Shown here piece by piece: positions 31,975 to 42,260 of a stretch of DNA of 64,000 bases. The position numbers and the translations under genes were made by a program. Under the pieces are notes generated by a model. The model had not been told where the DNA came from. It saw only the letters and a list, made by a program, of their open reading frames with translations, and made no database searches. Every line of letters begins with the position of its first letter. Position 1 is the stretch's first letter. The stretch comes from Herbidospora solisilvae (GTDB lineage: Bacteria; Actinomycetota; Actinomycetes; Streptosporangiales; Streptosporangiaceae), in assembly GCF_009901565.1 (NCBI RefSeq), contig NZ_WXEW01000001.1:1178001-1242000 (forward strand), given 5' to 3'.

Positions 31975-33027
31975 ATGCGCTACATCAAACTCGGCACGAC
32001 CGGCCTCGACGTGTCCCCCATCGCGATCGGCGCGATGACCTACGGCGACCCCGGCCGGGGCCACCCCGTGTGGTCGAAGGGCGAGGCGGAGGCGCGCTTG
32101 CTGATCAGGCACGCGCTGGAGGCGGGGATCAACTTCTTCGACACCGCGAACATGTACTCCAACGGGTCGAGCGAGGAGATCCTCGGCCGCGCCCTGCACG
32201 ACTTCGCCGACCGCGACGCCGTGGTGATCGCGACGAAGCTGCGCCACCCGATGCGCCCGGGCCCGAACGGCCGGGGCCTGTCCCGTAAGGCGATCATGAC
32301 CGAGGTCGACCACTCGCTGCGGCGGCTCGGCACCGACTACATCGACCTCTACCAGATCCACCGCAACGACCCTTCGACGCCGTGGGAGGAGACCCTCGAC
32401 GCGCTCAACGACCTGGTGAAGGCCGGCAAGGTGCGCTACCTCGGCGCGTCCTCGATGCACGCCTGGGAGTTCGCCAAGGCTCTTCACCTGCAGAGACAGC
32501 ACGGCTGGGCGCGGTTCGCGTCGATGCAGGACCACTACAACCTGCTCGCCCGCGAGGAGGAGCGGGAGATGATTCCGTTGTGCCTCGACGAGGGCGTCGG
32601 CACCGTCGTCTGGTCGCCGCTGGCCCGGGGACGTCTCGCCCGCGCCTGGGACGACGCCAGGGCGACGGCGCGGTCCGAGACCGACGGCGCGTTCGCGGAC
32701 CTGCTCTACCCCCCGGCGGACGAGGCCGCCAACCGCCTGATCGTCGAGGCCGTCGGCCGGGTCGCCGAGGCCCGCGGCGTGAGCCGGGCGCAGATCGCCC
32801 TCGCCTGGTTGCGCCGCCAGCCGGTCGTCACCGCGCCGCTGGTCGGCGCCGGGTCGATCCGGCAGATCGACGAGGCCGTGGCGTCGCTCGACGTCGAGCT
32901 CACCGACGACGAGGCCCGCGAACTGGAGGCCCCCTACACCCCGCGCCGGGACTGGCAGGGCGTCTCCGACGAGGCCGCGATGGAGGCCATCCGCGCCCGC
33001 GTTCCCGGAATGGCGCTGTCTCGTTAG
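31975..33027 (+). CDS. Aldo/keto reductase
   Basis: 350 residues, NADPH-dependent TIM barrel. Catalytic residues are visible as Asp in FFDTANMYSNGSSEEILG, Tyr in that same segment, Lys in VIATKLR and His in YQIHRNDPSTPWEETLDAL. The NADPH pocket is ALAWLRRQPVVTAPLVGAGS. It resembles the general stress AKR branch (YhdN/YajO-like). GAGGG lies 5 nt before the ATG. It is controlled by the divergent TetR gene. Confidence 0.92.
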   Translation: MRYIKLGTTGLDVSPIAIGAMTYGDPGRGHPVWSKGEAEARLLIRHALEAGINFFDTANMYSNGSSEEILGRALHDFADRDAVVIATKLRHPMRPGPNGRGLSRKAIMTEVDHSLRRLGTDYIDLYQIHRNDPSTPWEETLDALNDLVKAGKVRYLGASSMHAWEFAKALHLQRQHGWARFASMQDHYNLLAREEEREMIPLCLDEGVGTVVWSPLARGRLARAWDDARATARSETDGAFADLLYPPADEAANRLIVEAVGRVAEARGVSRAQIALAWLRRQPVVTAPLVGAGSIRQIDEAVASLDVELTDDEARELEAPYTPRRDWQGVSDEAAMEAIRARVPGMALSR

Positions 33028-33036
33028 CCTGCGGGG

Positions 33037-33468
33037 GTGGAACGCATCCTCCTGGGGCTGATCCTGGAGTTCGTCGGCCTTCACCTGCTGGCCCAGGGGC
33101 AGGCGGTGCGGCGGGCGGCGCGGGCCTTCCTGTCCACGGCGGTCCGCGCCGAGGGCGAGGTGATCGCGCTTCTGGTCAGCCGCGTGGGGGTGTCGCAGCG
33201 GCCCCGGCCGGCCCACGTCTACCTGCCGGTGCTCCGGTTCCGCACCGCCGAGGGCACGCTCGTGGAGGCCCGCTCGCCGGTCGGCGGCAACCCCGCGCCG
33301 GCCGCGAAGGGCGACCGGGTCGGCGTGCTCTACGATCCGGCCGACCCGCGTGACGTGCGCATCGACACCGTCACCGGCCACGGCACGACGGCCGGGCGGC
33401 TGCTCACAGCCCTCGGGGTGGCGGTGCTGGTCGCCGCGGTCGGGGTGGTCGTCAGCGGCGTCTGGTGA
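33037..33468 (+). CDS. DUF3592-type membrane protein
   Basis: 143 residues. A hydrophobic N-terminal helix (ERILLGLILEFVGLHLLA), a central soluble beta-part with YLPVLRFRTAEGTLVEA and GDRVGVLYDPADPRDVRID, and a C-terminal helix match DUF3592. The role of this family is unknown. TAGCCT (33025-33030), made partly by the previous stop, ends 6 nt before the GTG, which suggests a leaderless mRNA besides read-through. The end overlaps the convergent BrkB-like gene by 17 bp. Confidence 0.82.
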   Translation: MERILLGLILEFVGLHLLAQGQAVRRAARAFLSTAVRAEGEVIALLVSRVGVSQRPRPAHVYLPVLRFRTAEGTLVEARSPVGGNPAPAAKGDRVGVLYDPADPRDVRIDTVTGHGTTAGRLLTALGVAVLVAAVGVVVSGVW

Positions 33469-34489
33469 CCCGCGCCAGCAGCACCCGCGCGGCCGCCAGG
33501 AGGGCCATGCCGACCGCCCCGACCAGGGGTTCCCGTTCCTCCTCCTTCGAGGGGCCGGGGTCGGGCAGTGCCGGTTCGGTCTGGTGGGTGCGCGAGGCCT
33601 CGAGCTGGGCCGCGAAGGCCAGGCCGAGGAACAGCGCGATCGAGGTCAGGAACGCCCAGAGCAGCAGCGCCATCACCGCCGTCAGCGGGCCGTAGGTCTC
33701 GCCGAAGCCCTCGTTGAGGCTCGTGTAGAGGGCCAGGCCCAGGGTGAACGTCGTCCACAACACCAGGGTGACGAGGGCGCCGAAGGCCAGCCACGTGTGG
33801 CCGGGCTGGCGGCGCCGGGGCGCGGCGCGGAAGATGACCGAGGTCGCCACCAGGGCCAGCAGGAAGCCGAGCGGCCATCTGACCAGGTCGAAGGAGAAGC
33901 GCAGGGCGGGGCCCCAGTCGTACACGCGGGTGAGGGCCTCTTTGAGCGCGTCGCCGCCGACCATGATGACGAACCCGGCCACCATGAAGGAGCCGGCGGT
34001 CGTCGCCAGCACCAGCCCGCGCAGGTACTTGCGGTGGAAGGGGCGGTCGCGTTCGATGCCGTAGATGCGGTTGGCCCCGCGTTCGACCTGGGCCATGGTG
34101 CTGACCAGGGCGAACACGGAAGTCGCGAGACCCGCCCACAACGCCACGGCGTCGGAGCGCGAGCCGCCGTCGAGGATGCTGCGCACGGCCGCGACGCCCT
34201 CTCCCGGGCTCAGGTGGCTCAGGGTCAGCGCCAGGACCTGGCCGAGCTCCTCGGTGTGGACGACCGAGGAGAGCCCGACCAGGGCGATCGCGCCGGGGAT
34301 GACCGACAGGCACATCTGGAACGCCAGGGCCCGCGAATGGCTCATGCCGTCGCCGTAGCGGAAACGCACGAACGAGTCGCGGGCGAGCCGCCACGCGCCG
34401 TAGGCGCGCAGTGCCGCCCAGGCGTCGTCGGCCGACAGGTCGTCGCCGGTCATCGACTGGGTTTGGGGGACGAGGGTCGCTGAGCCCAC
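33452..34489 (-). CDS. YihY/BrkB-family membrane protein
   Basis: 345 residues. Six to seven helices, with the family segments ALAFQMCLSVIPGAIALVGLSS, LVSTMAQVERGANRIYGIERDRPF and KYLRGLVLATTAGS. The C-terminus is a charged tail and another hydrophobic stretch. Family members have been called ribonuclease BN or virulence factor by history; the real role is probably envelope or transport related. TAACTT (34501-34496) ends 6 nt before the GTG at 34489, so it is probably leaderless; an ATG at 34453 is the alternative. Confidence 0.87.
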   Translation of the reverse strand: MGSATLVPQTQSMTGDDLSADDAWAALRAYGAWRLARDSFVRFRYGDGMSHSRALAFQMCLSVIPGAIALVGLSSVVHTEELGQVLALTLSHLSPGEGVAAVRSILDGGSRSDAVALWAGLATSVFALVSTMAQVERGANRIYGIERDRPFHRKYLRGLVLATTAGSFMVAGFVIMVGGDALKEALTRVYDWGPALRFSFDLVRWPLGFLLALVATSVIFRAAPRRRQPGHTWLAFGALVTLVLWTTFTLGLALYTSLNEGFGETYGPLTAVMALLLWAFLTSIALFLGLAFAAQLEASRTHQTEPALPDPGPSKEEEREPLVGAVGMALLAAARVLLARVTRRR

Positions 34490-34508
34490 GCCGCCAAGTT
34501 ACCCAATC

Positions 34509-35369
34509 TCAGATGAACTGCACGACCGGGATCACCTCGGACCCGATCTGCTCCAGCGGGGTCAGCTCGTACACCCCCTTGACCTGGCCGATCGCCATGG
34601 AGAAGCCCATCTCGGCGAAGCCGCCGAGGTCGTCGACGATCTTCTGGACGCCGTGGGTGGTGTCGTAGGCGTAGTAGACCGTCTTCTGGATGTCGTCGTA
34701 GTTGCGGCCGAGCGCCTCGCAGTGGCCGCGCAGCACGTCGAGCTTGTGCTGGAGCTCGTCGGAGGGGAACAGGTTGCAGGCGTCGCCGTACTGGGCGACC
34801 AGGCGCAGCGTCTTCTTCTCGCCGCCGCCCCCGATCATGATCGGCGGGTGCGGGCGGGTGATCGGCTGCGGGGAGTTCAGCGGCCGCTCCAGCTGGAAGT
34901 GCCTCCCCGGGTACGGGCTCTCGTCGCCGTCCCACATCCGGTGGCAGATCTGCAACGCCTCTTCGAGCTGCTCGAAACGTTCGGCCAGCGGCGGGAACGG
35001 GAAGCCGAGGCCCTTCGACTCCTCCTCGTTCCAGGCGGCCCCGATGCCCAGCCAGGCCCGGCCCCCCGACAACACGTCGAGCGTGGTCACGATCTTGGCG
35101 AGCAGACCGGGCTGCCGGTAGATCACCCCGGTGATCAGGGCCAGCAGCCGCGCCCGCGAGGTGTGCGCGGCGATCCAGCCGAGCGTGGTGTACGCCTCCA
35201 GCATGGGCTCCTCAGGAGCCCCCACGCCGCGGATCTGCCAGAAGTGGTCCATCGTCGCGATCGTGTCGAACCCGGCCTGGTCGGCGGTGGTGACGATCTG
35301 GGCGAGCCGGTCACTGAGCACCGGATCGCCGGGGTACGTGAAACTCGGGATCTGAAGTCCAACCTTCAT
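34509..35369 (-). CDS. LLM-class F420-dependent oxidoreductase
   Basis: 286 residues, complete TIM-barrel. Starts MKVGLQIPSFTYPGDP, with FDTIATMDHFWQIRGVG (F420-binding His), YRQPGLLAKIVTTLDVLSGGRAWLGIGAAWNEEESKGLGFPFPP and PIMIGGGGEKKTLRLVAQYGDACN, given here as family marks. These features are typical of F420-dependent glucose-6-phosphate dehydrogenase or related TIGR03560 enzymes. The substrate is unknown. Only 19 nt separate it from the DUF305 gene upstream. Confidence 0.9.
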   Translation of the reverse strand: MKVGLQIPSFTYPGDPVLSDRLAQIVTTADQAGFDTIATMDHFWQIRGVGAPEEPMLEAYTTLGWIAAHTSRARLLALITGVIYRQPGLLAKIVTTLDVLSGGRAWLGIGAAWNEEESKGLGFPFPPLAERFEQLEEALQICHRMWDGDESPYPGRHFQLERPLNSPQPITRPHPPIMIGGGGEKKTLRLVAQYGDACNLFPSDELQHKLDVLRGHCEALGRNYDDIQKTVYYAYDTTHGVQKIVDDLGGFAEMGFSMAIGQVKGVYELTPLEQIGSEVIPVVQFI

Positions 35370-35388
35370 GCTTACATTCTTACTGCTA

Positions 35389-35928
35389 TTACCTCGCAAT
35401 CCCGGACAGGGCGGCGAGCTGCTCCGTACGCGCCGCCGTCATGTCGGCCGCCAGGTCGAGGGCCTCCTCCGCCGCGCCGGCCTTCTGCTCGCTCGCGGTC
35501 ACCATGGCCGACTGGTCGAGGTGGCCCTTCAGGCTCTTGAGCAGGATCTTGTCGAACGCCTTGCCCTTCGCCCTGGCCGCCGCCTCGATGACGATCGGGG
35601 TCGGCATGCCCGGCATGTCGTGCCCCTCGTGCGGGTTGGGGCCCGCCTTCGCGCTGGTCAGGATCGCGCGAAGACGGGCCAGCTCGTCCCGGTGGCCCCG
35701 GCCGACGGACCCCGCCAGGTCGGCGAGCGCGGGGTCGGCGGTGCGGCCGGGGGCCAGGTCGAGCACTTTCAGCACCCGCTCGTTCATCGCCGCCATGAGC
35801 TGCGCCCACGCCACGTCCGTCGGGTTGTACGCCGCCACGGTCACCACCGGCTTCGGCGGGGGCGGCGGCGCTTCCGGCGTACAGGAGCAGAGCGCGAGGA
35901 TCAGGGCGGCGAGAACGAGTCTTCTCAT
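35389..35928 (-). CDS. DUF305 lipoprotein
   Basis: 179 residues. MRRLVLAALILALCSCTPE is a lipoprotein signal, followed by a Pro-rich PPPPPKPVV. The domain has LMAAMNERVLKVLDLA, HEGHDMPGMPTP and a helix bundle, the DUF305 pattern of helical His/Met-rich proteins sometimes linked to copper. HEGHDMPGM could bind metal. Its ATG overlaps the stop of the DUF1996 gene (ATGA), so the two are coupled. Confidence 0.85.
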   Translation of the reverse strand: MRRLVLAALILALCSCTPEAPPPPPKPVVTVAAYNPTDVAWAQLMAAMNERVLKVLDLAPGRTADPALADLAGSVGRGHRDELARLRAILTSAKAGPNPHEGHDMPGMPTPIVIEAAARAKGKAFDKILLKSLKGHLDQSAMVTASEQKAGAAEEALDLAADMTAARTEQLAALSGIAR

Positions 35929-37208
35929 GGGCGGCCGTTGGCCCCGCACTTGATGACCGGACGGATGCAGTCGCGCACCCGCTGCCACATCTCGGCCTCG
36001 GGCCAGGCGTTGAAGAAGTCACCGTGCATGGTGAATCCCCGGCCCGACGAGAGGCGGATCCGCGACGGATCGCCGTTGACCGGGTAGCGGAGCACCTGGC
36101 GCAACTTCGGCACGGGGACCGGGTGGGTCGACGGGCACGCCTGGTTGACCGGGTAGGCCATGTGGCTCTTGTGGTCGGGCGAGTCGAGGTTCACCCCGTC
36201 CCAGCACTGCGGGAAGTCCAGATACGACTCGAGCATCGTCCCGGCCGGGCAGTTCACGAAGTCCTTCGACGCGCCCGCCTCGTTGGCGTGCAGACACGAC
36301 CACCGGGCGATTGTCGTGCTGTCGGGCGCGGTGGCCTTGGCGTTCCCCGCGACGATGCGCAGGCCCAGCGGCAGCGGCTGGATCTGCGCGGTGATGTCGG
36401 GCCGCACGCCCTCGCCGAGGTAGTAGAACGTCGTGATGACCGGTTCGACGGGCTGGTCGTTGACGTAGAGCGTCGGCACCCAGTACGACGACAGGTCGAT
36501 GCGCGGGTTGCAGTTGGAGTCGCCCGCGAGGAGCGTCTCCACGGTCGAGTTGGCGTTCGTCGTCAGGTTGCCGAAGAACGAGTGCATGTGCGAGGCGCCC
36601 GGCAGGTTCGGGTAGATGATCGGGTCGTCGGGCAGCCGGTGGGTGAACGGGCAGTCGGCCAGGAACTCCGACACCCGCACGATCGGTCCCGTCGGGCCGG
36701 TCGGGGTGGGCGACGGCGACGGCGCGGGGCCGCTTCCGGGGCCGTACACCTCGAACTCCCACAGCGACACGCCGTAGCCGGTGGCCCGTGCGGTCGTGTA
36801 GATGCGGATGTAGCGGGCGGACGTCTGGGTGAAGCTGACGGTCTGCACGCCGCCGGTCTGGGCGGTGCGGCTGGCCACCGTCGACCAGTTCGTACCGTCC
36901 GACGAGGTCTGGAGCTGGTAGGCGGTGGCGTAGGCCGCCTCCCACCGCAGCACGACCTGGTTCATCGAGGTGGCGGCGCCGAAGTCGACGCGGAGCCACT
37001 GCGGGTCGGAGAAGAGGCTGGACCAGCGGCTGCCGGCGTTGCCGTCGACGGCGTTGGCGGCCACGTGGCCGCCCTCGACCGACGACGCGGTGGCGGTCTT
37101 GCCCTGGGAGATGGGGGCCGCCTCGGCCCGTTGGGTGACGATCGTGAGCATCGCCAGGATCAGCACGCCGATGGCGGCGATCCTGGCCCACGTGATGGTC
37201 AGGGACAT
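35925..37208 (-). CDS. Secreted DUF1996 protein with N-terminal discoidin (F5/8 C) domain
   Basis: 427 residues. After a signal peptide (VLILAMLTIVTQRAEA) comes a F5/8 type C domain, about 35-155, with SQGKTATASSVEGGHVAANAV and SSLFSDPQWLRVDFGA. A Pro/Ser/Thr linker leads to DUF1996 (about 180-427) with HRLPDDPIIYPNLPGASHMHSFFGN, DSPDHKSHMAYP and TMHGDFFNAW. DUF1996 is found in secreted fungal and actinobacterial proteins, function unknown; the discoidin part probably binds carbohydrate. GGAG 6 nt before the ATG at 37208 favours this start. The next gene upstream is the GH16 enzyme, whose first discoidin domain is very similar. Confidence 0.88.
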   Translation of the reverse strand: MSLTITWARIAAIGVLILAMLTIVTQRAEAAPISQGKTATASSVEGGHVAANAVDGNAGSRWSSLFSDPQWLRVDFGAATSMNQVVLRWEAAYATAYQLQTSSDGTNWSTVASRTAQTGGVQTVSFTQTSARYIRIYTTARATGYGVSLWEFEVYGPGSGPAPSPSPTPTGPTGPIVRVSEFLADCPFTHRLPDDPIIYPNLPGASHMHSFFGNLTTNANSTVETLLAGDSNCNPRIDLSSYWVPTLYVNDQPVEPVITTFYYLGEGVRPDITAQIQPLPLGLRIVAGNAKATAPDSTTIARWSCLHANEAGASKDFVNCPAGTMLESYLDFPQCWDGVNLDSPDHKSHMAYPVNQACPSTHPVPVPKLRQVLRYPVNGDPSRIRLSSGRGFTMHGDFFNAWPEAEMWQRVRDCIRPVIKCGANGRP

Positions 37209-37232
37209 CGCGTACTCCAATGGTGGGGGGTG

Positions 37233-37261
37233 CTCCCCGGGGGCCGTGAGCCCCCGGGGAG
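37233..37261. terminator. Strong hairpin between GH16 and DUF1996 genes
   Basis: CTCCCCGGGGGC (37233-37244), a 5-nt loop and GCCCCCGGGGAG (37250-37261) form a perfect 12-bp stem 6 nt beyond the GH16 stop. There is no T-run on either strand. It may reduce read-through into the DUF1996 gene or protect the 3' end of the GH16 message, so the two can be expressed at different levels. Confidence 0.6.
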
Positions 37262-37266
37262 GTGGA

Positions 37267-39453
37267 TCACTGGTACACGCGCACGTAGTCGACGAGCATC
37301 TGCTTCGGGAAACCGGTGCTGGCGTCCGGCGGACCCGGCCAGTCGCCGCCGACGGCGAGGTTGAGGATGATGTAGAACGGGTGGTCGTAGACCCAGGGCC
37401 CGCGGGTCGCCTCGACCTGGGCCTTGCTGAGCGTGAAGACCTGGCGGCCGTCGACGTACCAGGTCATGCCCTGGCTGTTCCAGTCGAGCGACCACACGTG
37501 GTAGTCGTCGGAGAAGTCGGCGCCGTTCGGCAGGGTGTTCGGCGCCCCGATCCCGCCGCCGCCGTTGTAGGCCGGCGCGTGGATCGTGGTGTACGACGTC
37601 TTCACGTCCTTGCCGAGCACCTCGACGATGTCGATCTCACCGTTGTAGGGCCACGGCCGCCCGGTCAGGAAGTCGGCGCCCATCATCCAGAACGCCGGCC
37701 ACAGGCCGTTGCCCTTGGGCACCTTGATCCTGGCCTCGATCCGGCCGTAGGTGAAGTGGAACTTCGTGCCGGTGTTCATGCGGTGGGAGGTGTACTGGCA
37801 GGTGCCGCCCGGACAGGACGACCCCGGCGTGACCTCCTGGCGGGCCTCCATGACCAGCTGCCCCGCGCCGTTCATGTTGGCGTTGTTGTTGTTGGTGTAG
37901 TACTCCAGCTCATTGTTCGGGCCGGTGCCGGGGTCGGGCCGCCACTTCGCCGCGTCGGGCTTGCTGCCCGCCGGGCCGTTGAACTCGTCGCTCCAGACCA
38001 GCTGCGGGGGGTTGCGCGGGTCGGGCGGAGCGGCGGGCGGGGTGTTGGGGGCGCCACCGGTGCCGTACACCTGGAACTCCCACAGGCTGTAGCCGTAGGG
38101 GGTGCCGCGCTGGGTGCCGTACATCCGGACGTAACGCCCGCTCCCCGTCACGGGGATCGACTGCTTGAAGCCGGTCCCGGTGGTCGTGGAGTAGATGTTG
38201 GTCCAGTTGACGGCGTCGTTGGAGGTCTGGATGTTGAACGACCGCGCGAACGCCGGGTCCCACTGCAGCACGACCCTGCTGATCTGGGCCACCGCGCCGA
38301 GGTCGACGTAGATCCAGCCGGGGTCGACCCAGCCCGTGGTCGAGCTCGTCGCCCAGCGGCTGGCCGGGTCGAGGTCGAACGCGCGGGCCGGCGTGCACTC
38401 CCAGCAGTTCCCGTCGCTCTGCGACGTGGAGGCCACGGCGGGCTTGTTGTACGAGAGCAGCCGCTCCCCACCCGGGTCAGGTGACGGAGAGGGACTCGGG
38501 CTGGGACTCGGAGAGGGGCTCGGCGACGGAGACGGCGACGGGCTCGGGGACGGGCTGGTCGTGGTCCCGGTGCGCACCTGGATCTCGAAGAGGCTGACGC
38601 CGAAGGGCAGCGCCCGGTTCGACATCACGATCCGCAGGTAGCGGCCGGAGCCGCTCAGCGTGACGTTCTCCGTGCCGCCGGCGCCCGTGGTCGTCGCGTA
38701 GACCTGGGTGAACGTGGTGTTGTTCGGCGAGACCTGCACCTGGTACGTCCGCGCGAACGCGGCCTCCCAGACCAGCGTCAGGCCGCAGATCGACGTGGTG
38801 GCACCGAGGTCGATCGTCACCGACTGGGGCTCGCCGTAGGCGCTGGCCCACCGCGTGCCGGCGACGCCGTCGACGGCGTTGGCCGCCACGAAGGTCCCCT
38901 CGGTGGAGGTCGCGGTGATCGGCTTGCCGAGGGCGGCGTTGCCGCCACACGTGCCGGTCGGGCCGGTGGACCCGTAGACCTGGAACTCCCACAGGGAGTA
39001 ACCCCAGGCGGTGCCCCGCTGGGTGCCGTACATCCGGACGTAGCGCCCGGTGCCGGTCACATTGAGGGTCTGGACGCCGCCCGTTCCGGCGGTGGTGGTG
39101 TGGATGGTCGTCCAGGTGGTGCCGTTGGCGGAGGTCTGGATCTGGAACGTTCGCCCGTAGGCGGCCTCCCAGTTCAGCACGACCTGACTGATGGTCGCCG
39201 AGGCCCCCAGGTCGACCTGGATCCACTGAGGATCGGAGAAGGCACTGGCCCACCGGGTGCCGGTGCTGCCGTCGACGGCGTTGGACGCCGCGAAGGCCCC
39301 CTCGACCGAGGAGGCGGTGGCGGTCTTCCCCTGCGAGAGCAGGGCGTCGGCGGCCTGGGCCGGCTGGATGGCGACGTAGGAGGCGAGCAGCGCCAGCGCT
39401 GCCGCGATGAGCACGCCCAGGCGTAACCGGCCCGGACTGCGCGATGAACTCAA
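37267..39453 (-). CDS. Secreted GH16 beta-1,3-glucanase with three discoidin domains
   Basis: 728 residues. Signal peptide (RLRLGVLIAAALALLASYVA...QA), F5/8 type C domains at about 38-165, 170-295 and 335-465, a (PS)n linker at about 303-328, then a GH16 domain at about 485-728. Catalytic GEIDIVEVLG has Glu606, Asp608 and Glu611; WPAFWMMGADF and MTWYVDGRQVF fit laminarinases. It should cut beta-1,3-glucans, with discoidin domains binding polysaccharide. The start is TTG, accepted because GAGGAG lies 5 nt before it and the signal peptide follows. LacI-type operators precede it. Confidence 0.92.
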   Translation of the reverse strand: MSSSRSPGRLRLGVLIAAALALLASYVAIQPAQAADALLSQGKTATASSVEGAFAASNAVDGSTGTRWASAFSDPQWIQVDLGASATISQVVLNWEAAYGRTFQIQTSANGTTWTTIHTTTAGTGGVQTLNVTGTGRYVRMYGTQRGTAWGYSLWEFQVYGSTGPTGTCGGNAALGKPITATSTEGTFVAANAVDGVAGTRWASAYGEPQSVTIDLGATTSICGLTLVWEAAFARTYQVQVSPNNTTFTQVYATTTGAGGTENVTLSGSGRYLRIVMSNRALPFGVSLFEIQVRTGTTTSPSPSPSPSPSPSPSPSPSPSPSPSPDPGGERLLSYNKPAVASTSQSDGNCWECTPARAFDLDPASRWATSSTTGWVDPGWIYVDLGAVAQISRVVLQWDPAFARSFNIQTSNDAVNWTNIYSTTTGTGFKQSIPVTGSGRYVRMYGTQRGTPYGYSLWEFQVYGTGGAPNTPPAAPPDPRNPPQLVWSDEFNGPAGSKPDAAKWRPDPGTGPNNELEYYTNNNNANMNGAGQLVMEARQEVTPGSSCPGGTCQYTSHRMNTGTKFHFTYGRIEARIKVPKGNGLWPAFWMMGADFLTGRPWPYNGEIDIVEVLGKDVKTSYTTIHAPAYNGGGGIGAPNTLPNGADFSDDYHVWSLDWNSQGMTWYVDGRQVFTLSKAQVEATRGPWVYDHPFYIILNLAVGGDWPGPPDASTGFPKQMLVDYVRVYQ

Positions 39454-39883
39454 CGTGTCTCCTCGGGAGGGCGGGGGGTGAAGTTCGGGGAGCGCTCCCT
39501 GGGCCCTGAGGTTCTCCTTTTGTTCCGATATCTGTCAAGTATCAAATTAACTCTGACGTAACGAGGACGAAAGGGTTAACTGGATCGGAGAGCGCTCTCC
39601 TGAAGCGATCATGAGACTGACGGTGGGCGTTTGAGCTTTGAATATCCAATGGAACGGTTTCCGCCGACGTCAGGGGGCGATTCACTGACAGAGGCCGGTA
39701 CGAGCCATTGACGAGCCCAGCCAGCCCGGGTCACCCTTGCGAGGGAACGTTCTCTTCATGATCATTTAACCGCCTCGGACGGCGGCCGCCATAGATTCGT
39801 GAACCAGTCTGTACGTCTGCTAGACCTATAACGATTAGATGACACGCCGGGTTTTCCCGGTCGCGGTGCGTAATGTCAGAGGC
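39454..39883. promoter_or_regulatory. Intergenic control region with three LacI-type palindromes
   Basis: 430 nt without genes. GGGAGCGCTCCC (39488-39499) and GGAGAGCGCTCTCC (39587-39600) are perfect palindromes like the CebR/LacI-family boxes of cellulase and glucanase genes. A weaker GGGAACGTTCTC is at 39743-39754. A minus-strand TTGACA (39538-39533) lies between the first two, so repressors there would control the GH16 gene. The region is AT-rich near 39535-39560 and 39620-39660. On the plus strand TAATGT (39871-39876) ends 7 nt before the ATG at 39884. Confidence 0.7.
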
Positions 39884-40777
39884 ATGCCGACCACCGAGCA
39901 CGAGATGTGGCTGGACCTGTTCGCCAACAACCCCCGCCTGGCCCCCGACCTCTTACAGGAGACCTTCGGCGTCGACATGCCCCCTTTCGAGGAGGCCCGC
40001 ATGGAGACACCGGTGATGAACGAGGCCAAGCCCGTCGAACTGCGGGCCGACTCGGTGATCGTCCTGCACAACCGCGGCCGGCCGGTTCTCGCCTGCGTGG
40101 TCGAGATGCAGCGCGATCACGACTCACGCAAGGAGTGGACCTGGCCGAAATACCTCACGGCGGTCCGGGCCCGGCACAAGTGCCCCGTCATCCTCCTGGT
40201 GATGTGGCCTCATGCCAATGGCGCCGAGCGCATCTCCACGCCGATCGCCCTGGGACCCTCTTCAGTGGTGACGCCCCATGTCATCGGGCTGTCCACCATC
40301 CCCGTGGTGACGGACGAGGCGCAGGCCATCGCCAACCCCGAGCTGGCGACCCTTTCGGCCCTGGCCCACGCCGAAGGCCCTCGACGTGAAGCGGTGCTGG
40401 CCGCGACCAGCGCAGGCGTCCTGGCGTTCGGGAAAAAAGACCCCAAAGAAGCCAGAAATTACACTGACTATCTCTCTGAGGCGCTGAGCGAAGCCGCCGC
40501 CGAGTTGTGGAGGACACTGATGGGTGTGGCATCCAAGGAATACCGGAGCGAGTGGGCCCGCGGGTACGTCGCGGAGGGCAGGGCTGAGGGCAGGGCTGAG
40601 GGCAGGGCCAAGGGGAGGGCCGAGGCCGTACTGGCGATTCTCGCGCACCGGCAGCTGACGGTGACCGACGAGGTCCGTGACCACATCCTCACCTGCCCGG
40701 ACCCCGAACTGACGGCAACGTGGCTTGAACGCGCATTCCATGTCGGCAGCGCCGAGGAGCTCCTCCGGGAAACGTGA
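39884..40777 (+). CDS. Rpn/PD-(D/E)XK-type nuclease family protein
   Basis: 297 residues. It begins MPTTEHEMWLDLFANNPRLA, a start shared by a large actinobacterial family. The nuclease core has a conserved Asp in LRADSVIVL, then VLACVVEMQRDHDSRKEWTWPKY, where ExQ replaces the usual ExK, as in Rpn-like recombination-promoting nucleases. The C-terminus has the repeat EGRAEGRAEGRAKGRAE and a helical end. Such proteins are linked to RecA-independent recombination or defence. TAATGT ends 7 nt before the ATG, so it is probably leaderless. A further start at 39839 is possible. Confidence 0.8.
   Translation: MPTTEHEMWLDLFANNPRLAPDLLQETFGVDMPPFEEARMETPVMNEAKPVELRADSVIVLHNRGRPVLACVVEMQRDHDSRKEWTWPKYLTAVRARHKCPVILLVMWPHANGAERISTPIALGPSSVVTPHVIGLSTIPVVTDEAQAIANPELATLSALAHAEGPRREAVLAATSAGVLAFGKKDPKEARNYTDYLSEALSEAAAELWRTLMGVASKEYRSEWARGYVAEGRAEGRAEGRAKGRAEAVLAILAHRQLTVTDEVRDHILTCPDPELTATWLERAFHVGSAEELLRET
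40574..40621 (+). repeat. Four tandem 12-bp repeats inside the Rpn-like gene
   Basis: GAGGGCAGGGCT, GAGGGCAGGGCT, GAGGGCAGGGCC and AAGGGGAGGGCC follow one another (40574-40621). They encode EGRA EGRA EGRA KGRA. The unit length keeps the frame, so slippage would change linker length without breaking the protein. Confidence 0.9.
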
Positions 40778-40781
40778 TGGG

Positions 40782-42260
<1,479 letters not shown>

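Noticed and set aside
38463-38560. CRISPR-like periodicity
   Set aside because: It is the (PS)n linker of the GH16 protein, short and in frame, with no spacers.
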